This document shows, one piece after another, positions 46,233-54,731 of a stretch of 64,000 bases of DNA (positions within the stretch are counted from its first letter, which is position 1; each line of letters starts with the position of its first letter). The position numbers and the translations under genes are program-made. The stretch covers positions 21,740 to 85,739 of the forward strand of contig NZ_JAMBNQ010000020.1 in NCBI RefSeq assembly GCF_023715155.1, written 5' to 3'. This DNA comes from Neobacillus mesonae. GTDB lineage: Bacteria > Bacillota > Bacilli > Bacillales > Cytobacillaceae. The notes beneath the pieces are model-generated. The model made no database searches. It was given only the letters and a program-made list of their open reading frames with translations, and was not told where the DNA came from.

Positions 46233-47110
46233 TGTACCAATACAAATTCCATTCAATGAGTACAATAGTCCAAATCTCGATTAATCAAGAACTGTTTGCT
46301 AATGATCTGCTGCCCATTTATAAACTGTTTGAACTAATTGAGGAAACATGCAGCCGTTTCCGCCCTGACAGTGAATTGTCAAGATTAAACACGCAGGTTG
46401 GGAAGGAGGTCGCAGTCTCCAGTGAATTGTTGTTGATTCTCCATGATGCGGCAAGGTTTTATAAGGAAACGGATGGCATTTTTAATCCCGGTATTTTAGC
46501 TGTCCTCGAGCAAAATGGTTATCGAAAATCCATTGAATTCATAAGGGATTGTGAAGTGAAAGAATCTCTTTCTTTACCTTTCGGTGCTATCCAAGACCAG
46601 CCATTCACACTTAATGAAAAGCAATGTTCAGTTACTCTTTATACTACAATTGATCTTGGGGGGATTGCTAAAGGCTGGGTTATTGATCGGGCGGCTTCCA
46701 TGTTAGCAAAATTGGGGTACGGATTTATTAATGTTGGCGGAGATATCTGTATCTTTGGTACTCTGCCACGGCCATTAAACATTGGCATTGAGAATCCATT
46801 TGACAATACCAAGATTATTTCTTCGATACAGATTGAAGATGGCGCCTTAGCTACCTCTACCTCCATGAAGAGAAAATGGCGTGTAAATGGTCAATGGAAT
46901 CATCATCTTATTGATACGAGAACCGGAAAACCCTCTAATAGCAGCATAGTTTCAGCAACATTAACAGCCCCCACTGCATTAGAAGCTGATGTTTGGGCAA
47001 AAACCATTCTCCTTCAAGGTAAAGACAAAGGAAGAGAGTGGATTTCCAGAAATAAAAAACGAGCTGTGCTGATTGAACAAGACGGAGATATTTGGAGAGG
47101 AGGAGAATAA
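46232..47110 (+). CDS. apbE: FAD:protein FMN transferase (ApbE)
   Basis: 292 residues. Transfers FMN from FAD to Ser/Thr of target proteins, Mg-dependent. Conserved elements: TCSRFRPDSELSRLN, DLGGIAKGWVIDR, the INVGGDI loop, HHLIDTRTGKP and the ADVWAKT metal region. There is no signal peptide or lipobox, so it looks cytosolic, unlike the lipoprotein ApbE of Listeria. It starts inside the stop codon of the gene encoding the DTTTGGT-ending protein, which I infer is its substrate. Confidence 0.93.
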   Translation: MYQYKFHSMSTIVQISINQELFANDLLPIYKLFELIEETCSRFRPDSELSRLNTQVGKEVAVSSELLLILHDAARFYKETDGIFNPGILAVLEQNGYRKSIEFIRDCEVKESLSLPFGAIQDQPFTLNEKQCSVTLYTTIDLGGIAKGWVIDRAASMLAKLGYGFINVGGDICIFGTLPRPLNIGIENPFDNTKIISSIQIEDGALATSTSMKRKWRVNGQWNHHLIDTRTGKPSNSSIVSATLTAPTALEADVWAKTILLQGKDKGREWISRNKKRAVLIEQDGDIWRGGE

Positions 47111-47112
47111 AA

Positions 47113-47640
47113 ATGGAGCTGTTTGAATGGTATATGATTCGAGCCACCGGTACTGTGGCCTATCTTTTACTTTATTTATCCGTTATTATTGGGCTTTATA
47201 CACAAATTCAAAAAAAGAGAAAACAAAAAATAGTGAACACGCTGATTTTTCATGAGTCTCTGTCAGATTGGGCCTTGTATCTGACTCTTGGACATGCTGG
47301 TGTCTTATTAATTGACCAGTATATGTCATTTCAATGGTTTGAGGTTCTTATTCCATTTCAAACAAATTATGAACCAATCCCAATGGCGCTAGGGATTATT
47401 GGACTATATTTTTTAATGATGACAATTATAACTTCCAAGGCACGCAAGAAAATAGGCTATCAAAAGTGGCGTAAACTGCATGCCTTAAATCCGATTCTCT
47501 ATGTTTTCGTTACACTGCATGGCCTATTAATGGGGACAGACTTTCAAGGCACTGTATTAGCAATTGTCAATATTGGCCCCCTTATATTTTTCGGTTTGCT
47601 ACTGTTAAAAGACAGGAGAAAAGTTCCGGTTGTGCACTAA
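47113..47640 (+). CDS. Ferric-reductase-like transmembrane heme protein
   Basis: 175 residues from ATG 47113, 2 bases after the apbE stop, with its GGAGGAG box inside apbE. About five membrane helices. Two His pairs, H47/H61 and H123/H136 (14 and 13 apart on one helix each), fit bis-heme ligation in the ferric-reductase/MsrQ/NOX core. There is no cytosolic NAD(P)H/FAD domain, so electrons must come from another donor. I infer that it passes electrons to the FMN of the first gene product. Confidence 0.85.
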   Translation: MELFEWYMIRATGTVAYLLLYLSVIIGLYTQIQKKRKQKIVNTLIFHESLSDWALYLTLGHAGVLLIDQYMSFQWFEVLIPFQTNYEPIPMALGIIGLYFLMMTIITSKARKKIGYQKWRKLHALNPILYVFVTLHGLLMGTDFQGTVLAIVNIGPLIFFGLLLLKDRRKVPVVH

Positions 47641-47644
47641 AAAG

Positions 47645-47682
47645 AGAAAAACCGATTCCTAAGCGGAATCGGTTATTTTGTT
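47645..47682. terminator. Terminator between the flavinylation operon and ytwF
   Basis: AACCGATTCC/GGAATCGGTT around TAAGC, with AAAAA before and ATTTTGTTT after. Confidence 0.87.
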
Positions 47683-47978
47683 TCTCCCGACCAATTCATC
47701 ATGCCGCCAATCATATTGCGGACTTTGTATCCCTGATCCTGCAAGTATAAGCAAACATTTTCACTGCGGCGGCTGGAGCGGCAGATAAAAATATATTCTT
47801 TGTTTTTATCGAAATAATCAAGATTTGCCGGAATGTCACCCATTCGGATGTGCTTGGCTCCAGGGATCATCCCTTCTGCCACCTCTTCATCTTCCCTTAC
47901 ATCTACCAGCTCAAGTTTTTCCCCAGCTACCAGTTTCTTTTGTAATTCTTCTGGTGTTATAATTTTAATTTCATCCAT
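47673..47978 (-). CDS. ytwF: Rhodanese-domain protein YtwF
   Basis: 101 residues, one rhodanese domain: LVDVREDEEVAEGMIPGAKHI and the active-site loop CRSSRRS (Cys about residue 66). A sulfur-transfer role follows from family. Downstream of leuS on the same strand but separated by the leuS terminator. Confidence 0.9.
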   Translation of the reverse strand: MDEIKIITPEELQKKLVAGEKLELVDVREDEEVAEGMIPGAKHIRMGDIPANLDYFDKNKEYIFICRSSRRSENVCLYLQDQGYKVRNMIGGMMNWSGETK

Positions 47979-47995
47979 TCTAAAACATCCTTTCA

Positions 47996-48035
47996 GAAAA
48001 ACATCCCCCCAATATTTCCGAGGGATGTTTTTTCT
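47996..48035 (-). terminator. Terminator of leuS
   Basis: ACATCCC/GGGATGT hairpin; on the minus strand AACATCCCTCGG...GGGGGATGTTTTTC follows the leuS stop. Confidence 0.82.
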
Positions 48036-48038
48036 ATT

Positions 48039-50456
48039 TTAGTTTGCTACTATATTAACCAGTTTACCAGGTACAGTAATAACTTTACGAACGGTTTTTC
48101 CATCAATTTGTTCTTTAATGCGGTTATCACCCATGGCAATTCCTTCTAATGCATCCTTGCTTGCATCTTTTGGCACGACAAGCTTTGCCTTCACTTTTCC
48201 ATTTACTTGAATCACAATCTCCACTTCGTTATCCACTAGTTTCGCTTCGTCATATGCAGGCCAAGCCTCATAGGAGATAGTTTCGTTATGCCCTAATTTT
48301 TCCCAAAGTTCTTCGGCAATATGCGGTGCAACTGGTGATAGTAATTTTACAAATCCTTCAACATAGGACTTAGGAAGAACGGTTGCTTTGTATGCTTCGT
48401 TAATAAATACCATCATTTGTGAAATAGCTGTATTAAAATGAAGTGCTTCATAATCCTCTGTAACCTTTTTCACGGTTTGATGGTAAACTTTTTCAAGGCT
48501 TGATGCCTCTTCATTTGACTGGATTTTTGGATTTAATTCACCATTTTCTTCTATAAATAACCGCCAAATCCGGTCAAGGAAGCGGCGTGATCCATCTAAT
48601 CCATTTGTTGACCAGGCAATAGATGCATCCAGCGGTCCCATAAACATCTCATACAGGCGAAGAGTATCAGCACCATGGCTTTCAATAATATCATCCGGAT
48701 TAACGACATTTCCTTTTGACTTACTCATCTTTTCGTTACCTTCACCTAAAATCATTCCTTGGTTAAACAGCTTTTGGAATGGTTCTTTGGTTGGCACAAC
48801 GCCGAGATCAAATAAGAATTTATGCCAAAAACGCGCATATAATAGATGAAGTACCGCATGTTCAGCACCGCCGATATAAATATCAACAGGGAGCCAATGC
48901 TTTAGTTTTTCCGGTGATGCCAGCTCTTTATCATTGTTTGGATCAATGTAACGCAGGAAGTACCAGCAGCTGCCTGCCCATTGCGGCATTGTATTTGTTT
49001 CACGACGTCCTTTTTTGCCTGTTACAGGGTCTACAACATTGACCCAGTCTTCGATATTTGCAAGCGGTGATTCACCTGTGCCGGATGGCTTGATATCTTT
49101 TGTCTTTGGCAGTGTCAATGGAAGTTCTTCCCCTGGAACAGCCGTCATGGTTCCATCTTCCCATTGAATAATTGGGATTGGCTCACCCCAGTAGCGCTGG
49201 CGGCTGAACAGCCAATCACGAAGACGATAGGTGACTTTCTTTGTGCCTATGCCTTTTTCCTCCAGCCATTCAATCATTTTTGAAATGGCTTCCGTTTTAT
49301 TTAACCCGTTAAGGAAATCAGAGTTGACGTGTTCACCGTCTCCAGAATAGGCTTCTTTAGAAACATCACCGCCGGCAACTACTTCCACAATCTTAAGTTC
49401 GAATTTTTTAGCAAATTCATAGTCACGCTCATCATGAGCAGGTACGGCCATAATGGCACCAGTACCATAGCTTGCCAATACATAATCTGCAATCCAAATT
49501 GGCATTTTTTCGCCATTGGTTGGATTGATGGCATAAGCACCTGTAAAGACTCCTGTTTTTTCTTTTGCAAGATCGGTCCGTTCCAGGTCGCTTTTTGACT
49601 TTACTTTTTCCAAATAAGCCTCTACTGCAGCTTTTTGTTCCGTTGTCGTAATTTTTTCAACCAGCGCATGTTCTGGTGCAAGAACTGCATATGTTGCCCC
49701 AAAAAGAGTGTCAGGCCGGGTGGTAAATACCGTAAATGTTCCTTCATGTCCTTCAATTTGGAAGGTCACCTCTGCGCCCTCAGAACGTCCAATCCAATTG
49801 CGCTGCATTTCTTTTAAGCTTTCCGGCCAATCTAGTTCTTCAAGGTCTTCAAGCAGACGGTCTGCATAAGCAGTAATCTTTAATACCCATTGTCTCATTG
49901 GACGACGTTCTACTGGATGACCGCCTCGTTCACTTTTTCCATCAATTACTTCTTCATTTGCCAGTACGGTTCCAAGTGCAGGACACCAGTTTACTGGCAC
50001 CTCATCGACATAGGCAAGGCCCTTTTCCCATAGCTTTAAGAAAATCCATTGTGTCCATTTATAATAATTCGGATCTGTCGTATTGACTTCACGGTCCCAG
50101 TCATAAGAGAAACCTAATGCTTTGATTTGTCTGCGGAAGGTATCAATATTTTTCGCAGTAAATTCAGCAGGATCATTTCCAGTATCTAATGCATACTGTT
50201 CTGCAGGAAGTCCGAATGCATCCCAGCCCATTGGATGGAGTACATTATATCCCTGCATCCGTTTCATCCGAGATAAAATATCAGTTGCTGTATAGCCTTC
50301 CGGATGTCCTACATGAAGCCCAGCTCCTGATGGATATGGAAACATATCTAATGCATAGAATTTTCTTTTGTCATATTCTTCATTGGTTTTAAATGTTTTT
50401 TCTTCTTCCCAACGCTTTTGCCATTTCTTTTCGATTTTCTGATGATCGAAACTCAT
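48039..50456 (-). CDS. leuS: Leucyl-tRNA synthetase
   Basis: 805 residues, as in B. subtilis. Class I synthetase with [16 protein letters not shown] (HIGH variant, about residue 40), an inserted CP1 editing domain ([12 protein letters not shown] and the [16 protein letters not shown] editing loop), KMSKSKGN (about 577) and a C-terminal anticodon-binding domain. Its leader carries a T-box; an interspersed repeat separates that T-box from the ribosome site TTAGGAGG. Confidence 0.97.
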   Translation of the reverse strand: MSFDHQKIEKKWQKRWEEEKTFKTNEEYDKRKFYALDMFPYPSGAGLHVGHPEGYTATDILSRMKRMQGYNVLHPMGWDAFGLPAEQYALDTGNDPAEFTAKNIDTFRRQIKALGFSYDWDREVNTTDPNYYKWTQWIFLKLWEKGLAYVDEVPVNWCPALGTVLANEEVIDGKSERGGHPVERRPMRQWVLKITAYADRLLEDLEELDWPESLKEMQRNWIGRSEGAEVTFQIEGHEGTFTVFTTRPDTLFGATYAVLAPEHALVEKITTTEQKAAVEAYLEKVKSKSDLERTDLAKEKTGVFTGAYAINPTNGEKMPIWIADYVLASYGTGAIMAVPAHDERDYEFAKKFELKIVEVVAGGDVSKEAYSGDGEHVNSDFLNGLNKTEAISKMIEWLEEKGIGTKKVTYRLRDWLFSRQRYWGEPIPIIQWEDGTMTAVPGEELPLTLPKTKDIKPSGTGESPLANIEDWVNVVDPVTGKKGRRETNTMPQWAGSCWYFLRYIDPNNDKELASPEKLKHWLPVDIYIGGAEHAVLHLLYARFWHKFLFDLGVVPTKEPFQKLFNQGMILGEGNEKMSKSKGNVVNPDDIIESHGADTLRLYEMFMGPLDASIAWSTNGLDGSRRFLDRIWRLFIEENGELNPKIQSNEEASSLEKVYHQTVKKVTEDYEALHFNTAISQMMVFINEAYKATVLPKSYVEGFVKLLSPVAPHIAEELWEKLGHNETISYEAWPAYDEAKLVDNEVEIVIQVNGKVKAKLVVPKDASKDALEGIAMGDNRIKEQIDGKTVRKVITVPGKLVNIVAN

Positions 50457-50473
50457 AATTGTTTCCTCCTAAC

Positions 50474-50645
50474 TAGAAAAGCGGAAACGCCTTTGGAATA
50501 GTTACAGCTAGTTTCTCAATAATTATTCCCAGCAGTTTTCTTTAGTGGTCAGCCCCGGCAAGCAAATGTTCTACTTCTTTAAAAGTCTGCTTTTTGACTT
50601 TTAGGGAAATCCTGGCTGCCTGCGCTAGACAACTTTCGCATTTCA
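50474..50645 (+). repeat. Interspersed repeat (TAGAAAAGCGGAA... family) inside the leuS leader
   Basis: About 170 bases starting TAGAAAAGCGGAAACGCC, with CAGCCCCGGCAAGCAAATG inside and ending GCGCTAGACAACTTTCG. The left end matches the copies at 62470 and 8484, and the right end resembles GCTGGACAATTCTC at 62589. It sits between the T-box terminator and the leuS ribosome site. Confidence 0.72.
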
Positions 50646-50671
50646 GTGAATATTTTTAATCCTTTAAAGAA

Positions 50672-50910
50672 AAAAACCTCTCATCCCAACAGGGACGAGA
50701 GGACAGTATGTATCTTCCCGCGGTACCACCCACATTAGTGCTGATGCACTCGCTTCATTATCCTTAACGCGGAAAACGGCAAACATTACTATTCATTTCA
50801 TGTCTGCAACTCCTAGGCGAGTTCATGATGTTCCCGGTTGACTTTCACCAGCCGCCAACTCTCTTATAACGGGAATTCACCATTACTGCTCCTACTCACG
50901 GTTGTTTTGT
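50672..50910 (-). ncRNA. T-box riboswitch leader of leuS
   Basis: On the minus strand, stem I, the T-box core GGGTGGTACCGCGGG (about 50733-50719), then a terminator (CCTCTCGTCCC/GGGATGAGAGG, 50702-50677) followed by TTTTTTTC. A CTC triplet in GAACTCGCC fits a leucine specifier. The 5' boundary is approximate. Confidence 0.9.
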
Positions 50911-51016
50911 AATCAAATTATAATTTAATAATTATTTTATTAAATTTTCCAACAGGATGCAAGTATAGTTAAGCCTATTTTCTGTTATTAACCAAATTTA
51001 TTCTATTTAAACATAA

Positions 51017-51054
51017 TAAGAGGATCGCAGAACATTTATCTGCTATCCTCTTGA
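51017..51054 (-). terminator. Terminator of the MFS gene
   Basis: AAGAGGATAGCAGA/TCTGCGATCCTCTT hairpin (with small mismatch), about 15 bases after the MFS stop on the minus strand. Confidence 0.72.
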
Positions 51055-51066
51055 AATGGGTCATTC

Positions 51067-52254
51067 CTATATTTGTCCACGGACGGTGCCTGACACCACT
51101 TTCAATCTGCGATCATAAATCAAGGTTGTGACAATGGCTAACAGGAATAATCCAATCAACACAATAAATAATGCTGACATGCTATATAGATCGACGATGA
51201 TGCCGCCAAGTAAAGGGCCGATCATCCGTCCTCCGGTGGCAGTACTGTTAACGATTCCTTGGTAGAAACCTTCCCGGCCTTTTGGCGAAAGGCTGTAGGC
51301 AACTGTCGGAACTGCGGGCCAAATGAACATTTCTCCAATCGATAAAATAATCATCGCTGTAAGAAATCCCGAAAAGGCGGAAGCTTTACCGACCATAATA
51401 AATGATACGATAAAAATCATGATCCCCAGCAGCATTTGAAGCTTCAATGAAGCAGACCAATACTTCAGAATTCCATTTAATAGCGGCTGCCCAAGTACAA
51501 TAATGGCGCCATTGATTGTCCATAATAGGCTGTACTGTTTAAGGGAAATATGAAGTTCCTGTGTGTAGGATGCAATGGTTGTAGTCCATTGACTATAACA
51601 AACCCAGCAGAGCAAGTATCCTATACAAAGAATCAGTAAAGCATGTAAATTCGGTTTGCTTCTTACTTCAGCAGCAGTCTCTTTCATGCTTGATTGAACA
51701 GAGACATCAGCCGAAATCTTTTTGTAGCCAAAGACAGCAATGAGTAAGAAAAGAAAATACATGATTGTATTGGCAAGGAAAATAAGCTTCATAGAGTAAT
51801 CTGCGATAACTCCGCCTAACGCTGCTCCTACTGCAACTCCTAGGTTTTGTGAAACATATAGAGCATTGAAGGATTTCCGGCCCCCTTCCTTCCAAACCGA
51901 TCCTGCCATTGCATACATTGCTGGAAAAATGATTCCTGAACCAAAACCAGCAATCGTTAAAAACAACACATACTCCGGCCATCCATGCCAGATGGATAAG
52001 CCAGTTAAGGCAAATAGTGATACAAAGATTCCTAGAAGGATAGATTTATAACCGCCTATTTTATCATATAGATGGCCGCCATAAAGATTTCCAATTACGT
52101 TTGCTCCCGAGTTTAACATTAGAACCAGTCCTGCCACTGACAAGGACTTTCCTAATTGATTGTGAATATAGATTGTATTTAAAGGCCATAAAAAAGAAGA
52201 GCCTATAGTATTCACTGCCATCCCGATAATCAAGAGCCATAGGGCACGCGGCAT
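51067..52254 (-). CDS. Major facilitator superfamily transporter
   Basis: 395 residues from ATG 52254 (MPRALWLLIIG) after AAAGGAGC; the frame opens seven codons earlier. Twelve predicted helices with the MFS loop 2-3 signature YGGHLYDKIGGYKSIL. Position matches B. subtilis yttB. Substrate unknown, drug/sugar efflux type by similarity. The last residues VVSGTVRGQI are encoded by a GGTGCCTGACACC quasi-palindrome that looks like a repeat fragment. Confidence 0.88.
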   Translation of the reverse strand: MPRALWLLIIGMAVNTIGSSFLWPLNTIYIHNQLGKSLSVAGLVLMLNSGANVIGNLYGGHLYDKIGGYKSILLGIFVSLFALTGLSIWHGWPEYVLFLTIAGFGSGIIFPAMYAMAGSVWKEGGRKSFNALYVSQNLGVAVGAALGGVIADYSMKLIFLANTIMYFLFLLIAVFGYKKISADVSVQSSMKETAAEVRSKPNLHALLILCIGYLLCWVCYSQWTTTIASYTQELHISLKQYSLLWTINGAIIVLGQPLLNGILKYWSASLKLQMLLGIMIFIVSFIMVGKASAFSGFLTAMIILSIGEMFIWPAVPTVAYSLSPKGREGFYQGIVNSTATGGRMIGPLLGGIIVDLYSMSALFIVLIGLFLLAIVTTLIYDRRLKVVSGTVRGQI

Positions 52255-52373
52255 GAAAAACGCTCCTTTGTTCATTAATATATTTCAATATCCTAGGTAA
52301 TTTTAGTCGGTTTTAATGGCTGATGCAATCATTTTTAATTTCCATATAACAGGAATATGATTTATTTAAAAAT

Positions 52374-52411
52374 TAAAAAATCCCTCAACAAATTTGTTGA
52401 GAGATTTTTCT
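52374..52411 (-). terminator. Terminator after the 59-residue gene
   Basis: CTCAACAAATTTGTTGAG dyad followed on the minus strand by GGATTTTTTAATTTTT. Confidence 0.85.
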
Positions 52412-52420
52412 AATAAGACC

Positions 52421-52600
52421 TTAAGAAGATTGGCCTTTTTCCTGATGCATTTTTGATTTGACCGGCTGTCCGCCCGTTTTTTCCATTTTCTTTTTAGCTT
52501 GTTTGATAATATCCTTATCCTGACCAAGCTCAAGGTCTTGGCTGTTAATGCCATTACGTGTCTTTTGTTCAGGATTTTGCTGCTTGGAACGTTTTTTCAA
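52421..52600 (-). CDS. Small basic protein, unrecognised
   Basis: 59 residues from TTG 52600 (MKKRSKQQNPEQKTRNG), which follows GGGGAG with usual spacing. Very basic and hydrophilic with no membrane segment or cysteine; DLELGQDKDIIKQAKKKMEK is probably helical. Composition resembles small spore proteins of bacilli, but I cannot name a family. It lies 16 bases after ytzC and has its own terminator. Confidence 0.65.
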   Translation of the reverse strand: MKKRSKQQNPEQKTRNGINSQDLELGQDKDIIKQAKKKMEKTGGQPVKSKMHQEKGQSS

Positions 52601-52616
52601 AACTGTTCTCCCCCTC

Positions 52617-52877
52617 TTATCCACGTAAGATCATATTGTTTTGCATCTGCTGAATTTGCAGCCTCATCCGATGGAGCTGCTCTCTTTGAGGTCCATTGGC
52701 ACTATGGGCCATCGTTGCAATATCCTGATAGGTTTGCTCAAGCCGCTGCAATGCCTGGGTGTAATTATCATCATTATATTGCTCCTGCAGATTGCTTTCC
52801 TTATATTGCTCCTCAGCAAACCGTATTGTGTCTTCAACTTGCTGCGTTAAGTTTGACATCGAATCGCGCGTAGCCAT
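52617..52877 (-). CDS. ytzC: YtzC family protein
   Basis: 86 residues. The C-terminal NGPQREQLHRMRLQIQQMQNNMIL is the clear YtzC signature, and the whole protein is predicted helical/coiled coil. Function unknown. Same position (next to ytqA) as in B. subtilis. Confidence 0.88.
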   Translation of the reverse strand: MATRDSMSNLTQQVEDTIRFAEEQYKESNLQEQYNDDNYTQALQRLEQTYQDIATMAHSANGPQREQLHRMRLQIQQMQNNMILRG

Positions 52878-53084
52878 ACTAGAAGAACCCCCTTTAAGTC
52901 AACACTGCCTTGAAGCATACCGCTTCATTTCTTATTGTGTTCTCCATTCCGTTTCCTATTACGTAAAACAGTTTGATAATTACTGGCAAAAAACGAACCA
53001 CAAAGACAGCTTCGAGATTAGTCTGTGCAAGGCTGAATATGCTTGCCCCGAATGCACTTATGGTTTATATAGAAACAATTACAT

Positions 53085-53114
53085 TTGGATATGCTTCATG
53101 CTTCGTGATAAAAT
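53085..53114 (+). promoter_or_regulatory. Possible promoter of ytqA-ytqB
   Basis: TTGGAT, an 18-base spacer and TAAAAT, ending about 40 bases before the ytqA ATG. The remaining gap 52880-53080 has no recognisable feature. Confidence 0.5.
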
Positions 53115-53153
53115 TAACCTTATGCAAATTTATCTAATAAGGAGGTTTTCTGA

Positions 53154-54110
53154 ATGCTTCAGACAAAACCTTTTCCATATGCATCAGACGATAAACGTTA
53201 CCATACATGGAACTATCATTTACGCCAGCATTTTGGCCAAAAAGTATTTAAAGTGGCACTTGACGGCGGATTTGACTGTCCAAATCGTGACGGCACAGTG
53301 GCCCATGGAGGCTGTACTTTCTGTAGTGCGGCAGGCTCCGGGGATTTTGCTGGAAATCGTGCAGAAAGTCTAGAAACTCAATTTAATGAAATAAAGGAAA
53401 AAATGCATTCGAAATGGAAAGATGGCAAGTATCTGGCTTATTTTCAGGCATTCACGAATACCCATGCACCGGTAGAAGTTCTTCGTGAAAAGTATGAAAA
53501 AGTCCTTAACTTTGAAGGTGTTGTCGGCCTTTCCATTGCAACACGCCCTGACTGTCTTCCAGATGATGTAGTAGAATATCTAGCTGATTTAAACAAACGA
53601 ACTTATTTATGGGTAGAGCTTGGGCTTCAAACCGTTCATGAAAAAACAGCCACGCTGATCAATCGCGCCCATGACTTTCAATGTTATATTGACGGAGTCA
53701 ATAAGCTTCGAAAACATGGAATCAACATTTGTTCTCATATCATAAATGGGCTGCCGCTTGAAAACTATGACATGATGATGGAAACAGCACGAGAAGTGGC
53801 AAAATTAGATGTACAAGGAATTAAAATTCACCTGCTTCACCTTTTAAAAGGCACTCCTATGGTAAAACAATATGAAAAAGGCATGCTTGAATTTTTATCA
53901 CAGGAAGACTATGTAAACTTAGTATGCGACCAATTAGAAATTTTACCACCGGAAATGATCGTACACCGCATTACAGGTGACGGACCGATTGATTTAATGG
54001 TTGGACCGATGTGGAGTGTAAATAAATGGGAAGTGTTAAATGCCATCGATGCAGAGCTGAAACGCAGAGACAGCTGGCAGGGTAAGTTCTATCAAGGAAG
54101 TGCCATATAG
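53154..54110 (+). CDS. ytqA: YtqA, radical SAM protein (TIGR01212 family)
   Basis: 318 residues starting MLQTKPFPYASDDKRYHTWN after AAGGAGG. The cluster-binding cysteines lie in CPNRDGTVAHGGCTFC (C-x12-C-x2-C, about residues 43-59), an atypical spacing characteristic of this family, with ELGLQTVHEKTA and GIKIHLLHLLKGTP downstream. Probably an RNA-modifying radical SAM enzyme; the next gene is an rRNA/tRNA-methylase-like protein. Confidence 0.92.
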   Translation: MLQTKPFPYASDDKRYHTWNYHLRQHFGQKVFKVALDGGFDCPNRDGTVAHGGCTFCSAAGSGDFAGNRAESLETQFNEIKEKMHSKWKDGKYLAYFQAFTNTHAPVEVLREKYEKVLNFEGVVGLSIATRPDCLPDDVVEYLADLNKRTYLWVELGLQTVHEKTATLINRAHDFQCYIDGVNKLRKHGINICSHIINGLPLENYDMMMETAREVAKLDVQGIKIHLLHLLKGTPMVKQYEKGMLEFLSQEDYVNLVCDQLEILPPEMIVHRITGDGPIDLMVGPMWSVNKWEVLNAIDAELKRRDSWQGKFYQGSAI

Positions 54111-54114
54111 ACCA

Positions 54115-54687
54115 ATGAAACTGGATCGCATTCTTCCTTTTGTGAAAATTTTGCTCAAAAAGTCGGTCAATCCCGGTGATATCGCCGTTGATGCTACTTT
54201 AGGAAATGGCCATGATACAGTTTTTTTATCAGAACTTGTGGGTGATACAGGAAAGGTTTACGGTTTCGATGTACAGGATCAAGCGATTGCTGCAACAACA
54301 GAACGCTTGAAGCAACAAGGTATGCTCGAGAGGGCTGAACTTTTTCATGACGGCCATGAACATGCCGCTTCCCATATCCCAGCAAGCGATCATGGAAAAA
54401 TAACAGGAGTCGTGTTTAATCTTGGCTATCTGCCGGGAAGTGATAAAAGAATTGTCACAAAACCAGAAACGACGATATCGGCCATCAATCAATTGCTGGG
54501 AATAATGGCGCCTGAAGGAATACTGGTGCTTGTCGTTTACCATGGGCATGAAGGAGGAGAAACAGAACGTGACGCACTTCTTCACTATTGCAGTCAGATA
54601 GACCAAAAAACAGCCCATGTACTCCAATATCAATTTATCAACCAGGAGCATAATCCTCCATTTATTATTGCCATTGAAAAAATTTAA
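54115..54687 (+). CDS. ytqB: YtqB, SAM-dependent methyltransferase
   Basis: 190 residues from ATG 54115 (MKLDRILPF), 4 bases after ytqA; a GTG at 54100 is possible but has no spacing from AAGGA. Rossmann SAM motif DATLGNGHDTVFLSELVG (about residues 24-41), GFDVQ, and the family signature FNLGYLPGSDK. Methylase acting on RNA by family annotation; substrate inferred from the ytqA partnership. Confidence 0.9.
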   Translation: MKLDRILPFVKILLKKSVNPGDIAVDATLGNGHDTVFLSELVGDTGKVYGFDVQDQAIAATTERLKQQGMLERAELFHDGHEHAASHIPASDHGKITGVVFNLGYLPGSDKRIVTKPETTISAINQLLGIMAPEGILVLVVYHGHEGGETERDALLHYCSQIDQKTAHVLQYQFINQEHNPPFIIAIEKI

Positions 54688-54714
54688 ACCAGGCTCTAGG
54701 AGCCTGGTTTTTAT
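54684..54714. terminator. Terminator between ytqB and ytpB
   Basis: AAACCAGGCTC/GAGCCTGGTTT around TAG, T-run after; convergent genes share it. Confidence 0.88.
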
Positions 54715-54731
54715 CATGCTGTCATTTAAAA

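Noticed and set aside
53154..53373. Overlapping plus frame (52792-53373) covering the start of ytqA
   Set aside because: No conserved motif and poor ribosome site; ytqA is clear in the other frame.
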